A stretch of DNA of 33,082 bases. It comes from an uncultured Porphyromonadaceae bacterium (GTDB lineage Bacteria; Bacteroidota; Bacteroidia; Bacteroidales; Muribaculaceae). Positions 23,353 to 30,837 of this stretch are shown in pieces (within the stretch, counting starts at the first letter, position 1; each line of letters starts with the position of its first letter). Below the pieces are notes generated by a model, which did not search any database, was not told the DNA's origin, and worked only from the letters and a program-made list of their open reading frames with translations. Where the stretch lies: contig CAMWLC010000027.1 of the NCBI GenBank assembly GCA_947174995.1, positions 1-33,082 of the forward strand, in the 5' to 3' direction. Made by a program: the position numbers and the translations under genes.

Positions 23353-24176
23353 AGTGAGGGGGCGGTGGTTTCGATGGAGTGGCGGGGGCAGACTTCGGCA
23401 CATTCGCCGCAGCCGGTGCAGGCCTGCGGGTCGATGTGGGCCAGGAAGTCCTGCACGGTGACGGCGCCGTGCTTGCAGGTGCGCTGACATTTCATGCACC
23501 CTATGCAGCTCACTTCACACTCCTTCATGGCCACGGCTCCGCGGTCCTGGTTGGCACAGGCCACCCACACTATCGGGCGGTCGTCGTGACGCTCATACAG
23601 CTCTATGAGATGGCGCGGGCAGGTGTCCACACACTTTCCGCATCCCGTGCATTTGTCAAGGTCCACCGTAGGGAGTCCGTCGCCCGGGGAGATGGTCAGG
23701 GCGCCGAACATGCAGGCCGTGGTGCAGTCTCCGCACGCCAGGCAGCCGTACACGCAGTCCGATTCCCCCTGATAGGCGGCCGCCTCCACGGCGCAGCATC
23801 GCGCTCCGTCGTAGTAGTTGCGCGGGTCGCGCACCTCGCAGGAGTTGCTGCACTTTATCACGGCCACGCGCCGCGCGTTGCCCGAGGCCTCAAGGCCTAC
23901 TGTTTTTGCTATCTCGGCCATGGTCTCGGCCGGGACTCCGACGCAATTGAGATTGTCAAGGGTCATGGCTTTGGAGCAGGCCTGGGCGAAGGCGTGGCAG
24001 CCGCTCAGACCGCACCCTCCGCAGTTGGCGCCGGGGAGCATCTCCTCGATTTCGGCTATCTTGGGATCCTCGTAGACGCTGAACTTCTTCGCCGCCACAT
24101 ACAGCAGCGCGGCTGCGATCAGCCCTATGATGCCGAGCACGAGTATCGAGGGCAAAATTATGGAAGAAAGAATCAT
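23337..24176 (-). CDS. rnfB: Rnf complex subunit B (RnfB/RsxB), multi-cluster ferredoxin subunit
   Basis: A 279-aa subunit that takes electrons from ferredoxin. An N-terminal membrane helix (about 7-29) is followed by the special [4Fe-4S] motif NCGGCGLSGC (Cys52, 55, 60, with a fourth near 78). Four ferredoxin-type clusters come next: CLACGDCTTACMFGA, CTGCGKCVDTCP, CIGCMKCQRTCKHG and CTGCGECAEVCP. It is longer than E. coli RsxB because of these extra clusters, as is usual in anaerobes. The C-terminus ends inside the 7-bp tandem repeat. It lies 51 bp downstream of the RseC-like gene. Confidence 0.96.
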   Translation of the reverse strand: MILSSIILPSILVLGIIGLIAAALLYVAAKKFSVYEDPKIAEIEEMLPGANCGGCGLSGCHAFAQACSKAMTLDNLNCVGVPAETMAEIAKTVGLEASGNARRVAVIKCSNSCEVRDPRNYYDGARCCAVEAAAYQGESDCVYGCLACGDCTTACMFGALTISPGDGLPTVDLDKCTGCGKCVDTCPRHLIELYERHDDRPIVWVACANQDRGAVAMKECEVSCIGCMKCQRTCKHGAVTVQDFLAHIDPQACTGCGECAEVCPRHSIETTAPSLNPEP

Positions 24177-24227
24177 TATATGCTGTTCGGTTGATGTCAG
24201 GTTGTCGGTTTCGTTCCTTGGGTTCCC

Positions 24228-24701
24228 TTACGCCACGGGGCGTGACGAGGCAGCCACGGTGAAGGAGAACTCATGCGCCACACGGTTGCGGGCCATGAAG
24301 AGGATGGTGAAGAACACCACCATCGCTCCCAGTCCGGCCAGGGCGGCGAAGGCTTGCGAGCGCGTCAGCAGATAGACGCCCACCATCACCGCTACGAGTG
24401 CCAGGCAGGGGAGCACCGTGGCGAGCATGATGGCGCGGTGGTGCATCCGCTCCGTGCCGCGCACCGTCACGTGGTCGCCCACCCGAAGACGCGTGGCCTC
24501 CCGCTTGGGCACCACCACCTGCAGGGTGTCCGATTCCCCCTCCGCTACGCCGCAGAGACGCGCGGCGGGGCATCCTCCGCACTCCTTCGTACCTTCCAGC
24601 CTGACGGTGGCCGTCAGGGATCCGGCGACGGGATTGCGCTCTATGGCGATCACAGTCCCCTCGTGGTCAATATACTCATTATATAAGGAATTTTCCGGCA
24701 T
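24228..24701 (-). CDS. RseC/MucC family (SoxR-reducing system) protein
   Basis: A 157-aa inner-membrane protein. The N-terminal soluble part has the RseC-type Cys cluster CGGCPAARLC (Cys41, 44, 50) and a small beta-barrel ending VGDHVTVRG. Two hydrophobic segments follow (about 88-111 and 116-136). In E. coli, RseC with RsxABCDGE keeps SoxR reduced. In Bacteroidota the gene regularly precedes rnfB and may serve assembly or reduction of the Rnf complex. It is the first gene of the rnf operon here, with a promoter-like element about 40 bp upstream. Confidence 0.92.
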   Translation of the reverse strand: MPENSLYNEYIDHEGTVIAIERNPVAGSLTATVRLEGTKECGGCPAARLCGVAEGESDTLQVVVPKREATRLRVGDHVTVRGTERMHHRAIMLATVLPCLALVAVMVGVYLLTRSQAFAALAGLGAMVVFFTILFMARNRVAHEFSFTVAASSRPVA

Positions 24702-24739
24702 TTGGCGTTTTGTCTACTGGTTGAACTGAAAAATTTCGC

Positions 24740-24747
24740 CAAAATTA
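24740..24747 (-). promoter_or_regulatory. Putative -7 box of the rseC-rnf operon
   Basis: TAATTTTG on the minus strand matches TAnnTTTG, 39 bp before the RseC-like start. No clear TTTG box is seen at 19-21 bp upstream. Confidence 0.45.
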
Positions 24748-24801
24748 CAGAAAAATTTCCGTAATTGGCAGGGAGGAAAATATGTTTTACAGCAGATTTT
24801 T

Positions 24802-24846
24802 TTGAAAGAAAACGCCCGGGCTATAAGCCCGAGCGTTTTCTTTCAA
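24802..24846 (-). terminator. Terminator of the surface-protein gene set, overlapping the stop codon
   Basis: Arms 24802-24821 and 24827-24846 pair over 20 bp with a 5-nt loop and one G-U pair on the minus-strand RNA. The U-rich UUUUCUUU lies within the 3' arm. The stem includes the stop codon of the 1318-aa protein (24843-24845). Confidence 0.85.
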
Positions 24847-27800
24847 TTTACGGCCACTTTACGACCGGCTATTATGTAGACACCGGGGTCGAGAGGGTGC
24901 GTCAGGCTCTCTCCGGGGCGGAGCCGGAGGGTGGCGAGGCGCAGTCCGGTGGTGGTGACTACGGTGATTTCGCGGTCTCGCGTCGAGGTGAGGCGCACGC
25001 CGTTCTCCGTCGGCTCGATGAGAAGCGTGTCGTCATCCGCCAGGAGGGGTGCTGAGGATGTTTCGGGCCATACGGGGAGATAGCTCTCGCTCTGTGTGAG
25101 CTTCGTGACGTAGCCCGTGAAGGGTGCCGGGGCCGCGGTGTCGGTGAAGGCGGAGCCGGGGAGGGTGTCACCCTCTTCGGCGCCGACGTTCAGCGTCAGC
25201 GCTCCGTCGAGTTCATCCTCGGTCAGGGGCATGAAGGTGGCGGCGAATGTGCGTCCGGTGCGCCACTCCTCGCTTCCCCCTTCACAGTCGGCGGGGGTCA
25301 CGGTGACATTCTCCGCCGAGAATGTCACCTCTCCGCCGAGGCGGTACTGTGGCAGATAGTTGTCATGCTGCGGCATGGAGATGAGGTAGGGGACGCCGGC
25401 CTCGATGCGCGGGGAGCGCACCCAGTCCTCCGCGCTGTCGGCACGGAAGAGCCAGAAGGGCCTGGAGTCCTTGTCATCTGCCTCAATCGCGGCGAAGGGC
25501 TTGATCTCGCCCAGTTCGGCGTGGGTCACGCGCTGCACCTCGAAGGGGAGGGAGATGGTCTCCCACCCCCTCGCTCTCGGTTGCGGGTCGAGGGGATCGG
25601 GGGTCTCCTGCATGAACCTGCGGGTCAGCTCGGCATGGCGGGCGTGGAGCCGCACAGGGGTGCGGAACGGAGACACGTTCCGGAGGACCAGATCTTCGAT
25701 GGCGTAATCCTCACCCTCTCCGACGGCCACGAGGCGTGCGTCCGAGGGTGCCCAGTCGGCATCGGGTGTGAGCACGAGCAGGTTCTCGTTGGCTGCCGAG
25801 GCTACTGTCCCTGCGGGGATGGGTCCGGTGAGGCGCAGCGATGTCAGGCGCGGGTTCTCGCCGAAGAGGGGTGTGCCCTCGGTCAGACCTGCGGGGAGCG
25901 TGACGCTCTCCAGCATCTCCATTCCTGCGAGTGCGCGGTCGGGGAGCGCCGTGGCACTCAGGGACGCGAGGTCGGCCTCGCGCAGGGAGGGCATGGCGGT
26001 ACGTATCCAGTCGAAGTCTTCCTCTCCGGTCGCCCCGGTGAGGGCTATCCTTTCGAGCGTGGTGACGTGGGCGGCGGTCGTCCATGCGAAACCGGCGGCG
26101 AGATACCCCTCCTCGAGGCATCCTGCTTCACCGCGCGGGGCGTCATAGTAGGCCACGCTGCGGAATGTGGTGGGTGCCGAGGGGAAGCGGGTGTCGCTGA
26201 CCGCGCGGGCGGTGAGCGTGAATAGGCGCGGCAGATCGAGAGGACCTAAGATGGTTCCCTTGAGGACCTCCGTATCGCTGTCGAGAATCTCGCACTCGCC
26301 GACATTCTCCACCCTCAGGGTCAGGCCATCGTGGCTGAACTCGGGGGCGGGCTCATATTCGGGAGCGAAGGAGACACTCTCCGAGTCATAGTGGTTGGCG
26401 TCGGAGGCGGGGGTGAGAGCCGTTATGCCGGTCACGGGAGTCTCGCCGGTCAGCGTGAGGGTGTGTGCGGTGGCCGCGTCGCGCATCTCGCCATCCACGC
26501 TCACCCGGATGTCGGCCTCGCCGCTGACGGTGAGTCGTCCTTGACGGTAATCGGCTTCGAATACAGGCTCTGACATCTTCCAGTCGGCGAGAGTGAACCG
26601 GTACTCATCCGCCGGGGAATCGTTCCAACCTTCGCGCCGCCCTATGAAGCTGACGGTACAGTCGTTCTCCACGGGTATCGGTGCGGTGTAGACTGTCACT
26701 TCGGCGGTGGTCACGTCGCCATCCATCACGTAGAGGATGCTGTCGGCTACGTCGGCGGGGGTGAGGATGATGGTGTGGGCCTCATACCTGGCCGCAGGCT
26801 TGCCGACGGTCATATCGGAGATGGTCAGGGTGGCCAACCCGGAGACAAACATATTCTCCTTGAAGGCGCGGGCCTTGAAGGTCATGTTGCCCGAGGGTGT
26901 GATCGCCCCTTCGTAGAGGGTGCTCGCAGCTGTCGGTTCGCTACCGTCCACAGTATAACGGATGGAGGCTCCCGCTGTCGCGCACTCCATCACCACGCGG
27001 CCGTCGGAGGCACGGCTGATACGCGGCATATCGACAAGGTGCTCATTGACATTGAACTCCAGACTCTCCTCATCCGAATCCCTCCATCCGTCGCGCACGG
27101 TCACGGCGCGTACCATGAGCGACTGCTGCGGCAGGTCGAAGGGGCCAACGTAGAGCGTGGCGCGGGTGCGGTCACGCGGATCGGTATTGTCAAGAGTGTA
27201 ATAGATCGAATCGTTGGCGCGGTCGGTGGCCATCACTAAGCGGTAGCCCTGAAGATCGAATCGGGGACGCGGGGCCTTGAAGGAACTGATCTCGGCACGG
27301 GCGATCCCGCTCGGTTCGAAATCCTCGGTGAAGGCGCGGGCCTGCACGGTGAGGTTGCGCTCCACATCGAAGGGTGACTCATAGCGCGTGGCGGCGTCCC
27401 GCTCGGGCGCGGAACCGTCGAGCGTGTACCATATCTCCGCCGCCGGATTGGTGCAGGAGATCTCCACACGGGCACTCGAATCCGTGGCCGACACATTGAT
27501 TTTCGGTGTCGGGGTCATGTTGCCGGGAGTGTCGTTGAGGCGCAGCTCGATACCGCTGTCGGGATTAGTACCGTTGACCGGCACGTTGACCATCACGCCA
27601 AACCAGCGGCCCGGCGTCAGGTCGAGCTGAATACCGTCACGCAATTCGGCGGGAGTGAACCAGCGCCCCGGAGCCTCGGCCCCCTCCCTGACCACGTAGA
27701 CATCCGCATCCTGCGAACCGCGCAACCAGTAGGTGGCCTCCTGCGTCATCTCGATACGGAAGGCGGTCTGCGAATCGGCAGCCGGTTTTTCGAGCGCGAG

Positions 27801-28799
27801 GGTGGAGAACGGGCGCAGCTCGGCGGCCTCGGCCACGGGGGCCTCGCGGCGCACCGTCTCCTCTATCGGGGCCAGCCAACGGCCATCCTGCGTGTGCAGC
27901 TGCACCATCACCTCGGCCTCGGAAGCGCAATCCATAGTCACCGCCGTCTCCTCAAATGAGAGCGACGCCGCGATCTCGGCGAGCGACGGTAGCTTCCACT
28001 CGGGCGACGGCAACACGTAGGCCTGCTGCTCCGCAGTGTTGGGAGGGGTAATTTCCCGGTAGCTGTTATTGTCGTTAATGGCAAAACGGTAGCCCGCTAT
28101 CCCTTTGGAAAGCGTTGTGTTTATCAATACCAACGATTGGCTTAACGGACCAGGAGTGCCATTTGTGCTGTAAGCTCGCAGATTGAGAATATGCAAGCCG
28201 CTTTTTAGATTTTCTATCGGGATATTGAAAATCTGCACTGATTCCTTTGCGGTAATCCTTGTCTTGTTCTCGCGGTCATTGTCAAACCAGTATTCGTATG
28301 CTCCGAGAGCGTTTGTCTTTCCGGTGATGATGAAACATTGCTGCATGAGGGGTCCGAAATTTCCTTTGTCATCGGCACATCGCATACTGAACGTATGCAG
28401 TCCCGGTCGGAGTGCCTCCACCGGGAGATTAAGCGTAAGTTCTGCGGATGAGCCGTGACCCTTCACGGCAGAAGCGCGGTCATTGTCAAACCAGTATTCG
28501 TATGCTCCGAGGGCGTTTGTCTTTCCCGTAATGATAAAGTTCTGCTGCATTAACGGGCCCTTTTTGCCATCCCGGATTACACGTATTGAGAGAGTGTGAA
28601 GTCCCGGACGAATCCCTGTAAGCGGAACAGTGAACTCCGTATCAGCAGACGATACAGAAGACTTAACGGACGCATCATAGTCGCTGTCTATCCAGTACTC
28701 GTATGACGTTCCTGCCACATCGGCACTCCGGGCCAGAGGGGAAAATCCGCAAAGCCCGGCAACGACTAAAAGGAATGTAATGAGGAATCTACTTCTCAT
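24843..28799 (-). CDS. Large secreted multidomain surface protein (EYWxD repeats, chitobiase-C-like repeats, LRR, T9SS-like C-terminus)
   Basis: A 1318-aa exported protein. After a signal peptide (1-25) come three tandem repeats of about 68 aa beginning YEYWxDxD and containing PGLHTxSxR (about 33-235). A weaker fourth one (GYRFAINDNN) follows. Next are four Ig-like units resembling the chitobiase/hexosaminidase C-terminal or Fn3-associated domain (YTLDGSAP near 453, YTLDNTDP 531, YTVDGSEP 613 and a degenerate one near 683). A short LRR-like block (about 910-990) is followed by a WETISLPFEVQRV module near 1076. The C-terminus ends DPGVYIIAGRKVAVN, like a T9SS sorting signal. No enzymatic motif is seen; an adhesin or structural surface role is inferred. 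It is 11 bp after the beta-helix gene and last in its run. Confidence 0.8.
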   Translation of the reverse strand: MRSRFLITFLLVVAGLCGFSPLARSADVAGTSYEYWIDSDYDASVKSSVSSADTEFTVPLTGIRPGLHTLSIRVIRDGKKGPLMQQNFIITGKTNALGAYEYWFDNDRASAVKGHGSSAELTLNLPVEALRPGLHTFSMRCADDKGNFGPLMQQCFIITGKTNALGAYEYWFDNDRENKTRITAKESVQIFNIPIENLKSGLHILNLRAYSTNGTPGPLSQSLVLINTTLSKGIAGYRFAINDNNSYREITPPNTAEQQAYVLPSPEWKLPSLAEIAASLSFEETAVTMDCASEAEVMVQLHTQDGRWLAPIEETVRREAPVAEAAELRPFSTLALEKPAADSQTAFRIEMTQEATYWLRGSQDADVYVVREGAEAPGRWFTPAELRDGIQLDLTPGRWFGVMVNVPVNGTNPDSGIELRLNDTPGNMTPTPKINVSATDSSARVEISCTNPAAEIWYTLDGSAPERDAATRYESPFDVERNLTVQARAFTEDFEPSGIARAEISSFKAPRPRFDLQGYRLVMATDRANDSIYYTLDNTDPRDRTRATLYVGPFDLPQQSLMVRAVTVRDGWRDSDEESLEFNVNEHLVDMPRISRASDGRVVMECATAGASIRYTVDGSEPTAASTLYEGAITPSGNMTFKARAFKENMFVSGLATLTISDMTVGKPAARYEAHTIILTPADVADSILYVMDGDVTTAEVTVYTAPIPVENDCTVSFIGRREGWNDSPADEYRFTLADWKMSEPVFEADYRQGRLTVSGEADIRVSVDGEMRDAATAHTLTLTGETPVTGITALTPASDANHYDSESVSFAPEYEPAPEFSHDGLTLRVENVGECEILDSDTEVLKGTILGPLDLPRLFTLTARAVSDTRFPSAPTTFRSVAYYDAPRGEAGCLEEGYLAAGFAWTTAAHVTTLERIALTGATGEEDFDWIRTAMPSLREADLASLSATALPDRALAGMEMLESVTLPAGLTEGTPLFGENPRLTSLRLTGPIPAGTVASAANENLLVLTPDADWAPSDARLVAVGEGEDYAIEDLVLRNVSPFRTPVRLHARHAELTRRFMQETPDPLDPQPRARGWETISLPFEVQRVTHAELGEIKPFAAIEADDKDSRPFWLFRADSAEDWVRSPRIEAGVPYLISMPQHDNYLPQYRLGGEVTFSAENVTVTPADCEGGSEEWRTGRTFAATFMPLTEDELDGALTLNVGAEEGDTLPGSAFTDTAAPAPFTGYVTKLTQSESYLPVWPETSSAPLLADDDTLLIEPTENGVRLTSTRDREITVVTTTGLRLATLRLRPGESLTHPLDPGVYIIAGRKVAVN
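28271..28526 (-). repeat. Tandem DNA repeat encoding the EYWFDND units
   Basis: A 52-bp stretch at 28271-28322 recurs at 28475-28526 with a single mismatch. The 204-bp offset equals the 68-codon protein repeat. It encodes GKTNALGAYEYWFDNDR in both copies, indicating recent duplication or gene conversion. Confidence 0.9.
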
Positions 28800-28810
28800 G
28801 TGAATAAGTG

Positions 28811-29764
28811 TTACAAGACGGAACCTTCCTCTATGCCTCCTAACGTGACATTCACCTTAAGTTCGCCGCCGTTTTCATCCAATGTGATCTGTTTTTCCTT
28901 TATATAGGGGAGAGTAGGCTCAAGACTGAAGCCTATTCTGCCGCCCCAGTGACCGATAACGGTGCCGTCCGTGCCGAGATAACCTTTTTGAAGCAAATTC
29001 TCCTTGGTCACTTCTCCGAAAGAGTCACGGTCTGCTGCGGTGGTGTTCTTGACATATCCATCCGCGTAGAGAGTGTCGCCACTGTGCAGAATGAGACAAT
29101 TTTCCAGATATGATTCAGTAGGGAAGTCGAAAATGTCTCCATACTCGTTCCTAATTATGGAATTGATAGCATAGAACTTGTAGTATCCCCTATTTTGACC
29201 TTTGATGGTGCAATTTAAGAACCTGATGTTGTTAAATTCAAAATCCCCCGTAACCTCTCCTTCAATCACACAATTTATTATTTGACAATTTTTTGCCCGG
29301 TAAGAGAAATATAGACGATTTTTGATATGGCAGTTTTCAAGCAGTGTGTTATTTAAATCAGTAGAATACCCATTTTGGAAGTTCCTACATGTTGTACGCC
29401 GGATATGTAGCCCGTCCGTAGGTTTATCACAGTCAATATCGCCTTGCACTGTTATACCGTCAAGCAGCACGTTTTTCCAGGGTGTGGTATTCTCCGGAGA
29501 GATAGTTATGTTTCCGAGAATTATCGTGTTTTCACCTGATCCCATGATAGTGAAGTCTTTCGTTACTGTAAATCCGGGCATGGGAGTGTCGGGAAGAAAG
29601 ATGGTGTCGTTGGGTGCGGCAGCTTTCAGCACTTCGTCCATCTCGGTCACATCGAAGAAACGGGCCGTCCCCTCATGAGAGAGTATGATATTTTCAGATG
29701 ATGCCGTCAGGGAGCCGCAGAGGATTATAAAGAGGTAGAGGAGTCGGGAGACTGTTGGTTTCAT
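28811..29764 (-). CDS. Secreted beta-helix-like protein, paralogue 1
   Basis: A 317-aa protein with a signal peptide (residues 1-22, LTASS before ENI). The central part repeats short strands with Asn-Cys turns (LLENCHIKN, CQIINCVIEG, IRFLNCTIKG, LENCLILHSG), the pattern of a right-handed parallel beta-helix. No catalytic residues of a polysaccharide lyase are recognisable. The C-terminus (SLEPTLPYIKEKQ, then GELKVNVTLGG) has no sorting domain. It is clearly homologous to the next upstream gene over its whole length. The gene is AT-rich (42 G/C of 120 bases counted at 29161-29280), unlike its neighbours. Function is unknown; surface binding is possible. Confidence 0.75.
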   Translation of the reverse strand: MKPTVSRLLYLFIILCGSLTASSENIILSHEGTARFFDVTEMDEVLKAAAPNDTIFLPDTPMPGFTVTKDFTIMGSGENTIILGNITISPENTTPWKNVLLDGITVQGDIDCDKPTDGLHIRRTTCRNFQNGYSTDLNNTLLENCHIKNRLYFSYRAKNCQIINCVIEGEVTGDFEFNNIRFLNCTIKGQNRGYYKFYAINSIIRNEYGDIFDFPTESYLENCLILHSGDTLYADGYVKNTTAADRDSFGEVTKENLLQKGYLGTDGTVIGHWGGRIGFSLEPTLPYIKEKQITLDENGGELKVNVTLGGIEEGSVL

Positions 29765-29801
29765 GATTCACGAAATGTTTTATTGTTATTTTTGCAGAAG
29801 T

Positions 29802-30800
29802 TTATTCTTCTTCAGTTTTGATACCCCCTATGACAAGGTGCACTTTAAGTTCACCGGTGCCGTTGTCTGCTTTCAGTTCTTTCTCCTTTATAAAAGGAAG
29901 GGATGGCTCAAGAGAAAATCCGAAGCCACCAAGATGACCCATAACTGTTCCATCATTTCCGAAACAGTTGTGTTCTGTGAGAATTTCTTTTGTAAAGACT
30001 CCAAATTCGTGGTCTTTAAAGAACTCCTCGTCATCATCAAACAGGCAATCGGTGTAATGTCCCTTTCCAAGGGGATTCACACCCCCTCTGCGCAGAATAA
30101 GGCAATTCTGAAAGACGGAATCATCGCTATGATCGAATGACTGACTCCCATTAGGATCATAAAAAATTGAATTAATCGCGCAAAGATTGTGTAGAGACGA
30201 ATTCGCGTAGCTCGTGATAGTGCAATTTATTAATATGACTTCTCCGGGTTGCCATACCACATTACTTATTCCCCCCTTTACAGTGCTTAATATGCAGTTT
30301 AAGAAGGTCACATTTTTAGTTTCATCCAAAAAATAAACCGGTTTATTGAACTGGCAACTTTCAAACATTATGTTTTTGATGTCGCGCGAAACATCTTTAT
30401 GATCCGGTTGATATGCACCATCAATCCACGAATTACGCAAGTGAAGACCATTCGTCGGCTTGGTTGAATACATATCTCCTGTAATCCGTACACCGTCCAA
30501 CAACACGTTTTGCCATTGTGTTTCATCTTCCGGAGCGATGATGACGTTGCCATTAATTACCGATTTTTCTCCGCAACCCATAATCGTCACATCTTTCGTG
30601 ACGGTGAAGTTTCCCGGAATGATCGTTTCGGGTAGAAATATGGTGTCATTGGCAACAGACTTTTCAAGAGCAAGAGGCATGTCCCCTTTTTCAAAGAAAG
30701 TCATCTCTCCATCGTGTTGAAGCACTATCTTCTGCGCTGATACAGGTATCGCGGCGCATAAAATCAGCATGAGGAGGAGTTGTGTGATTCTTGATTTCAT
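29802..30800 (-). CDS. Secreted beta-helix-like protein, paralogue 2
   Basis: A 332-aa protein with a signal peptide (1-23, PVSA before QKI). It shares with paralogue 1 the anchors NDTIFLPxT, FTVTKDxTIMGxGE, NVLLDGxxxxGD, KPTxGLHxR, DGTVxGHxGG and GFSLEPxLPxIKEKxx. The Asn-Cys strand repeats (TFLNCILS, ILINCTITS, FQNCLILRRG) indicate the same beta-helix fold. The C-terminus ends GGIKTEEE, again with no sorting domain. It is 37 bp upstream of paralogue 1 and 37 bp downstream of the BACON lipoprotein gene. AT-rich like its twin. No function is recognised. Confidence 0.75.
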   Translation of the reverse strand: MKSRITQLLLMLILCAAIPVSAQKIVLQHDGEMTFFEKGDMPLALEKSVANDTIFLPETIIPGNFTVTKDVTIMGCGEKSVINGNVIIAPEDETQWQNVLLDGVRITGDMYSTKPTNGLHLRNSWIDGAYQPDHKDVSRDIKNIMFESCQFNKPVYFLDETKNVTFLNCILSTVKGGISNVVWQPGEVILINCTITSYANSSLHNLCAINSIFYDPNGSQSFDHSDDSVFQNCLILRRGGVNPLGKGHYTDCLFDDDEEFFKDHEFGVFTKEILTEHNCFGNDGTVMGHLGGFGFSLEPSLPFIKEKELKADNGTGELKVHLVIGGIKTEEE

Positions 30801-30837
30801 GATTGTGTTTGTTGATTAGTAGTTCTTTTTCGAGGGG

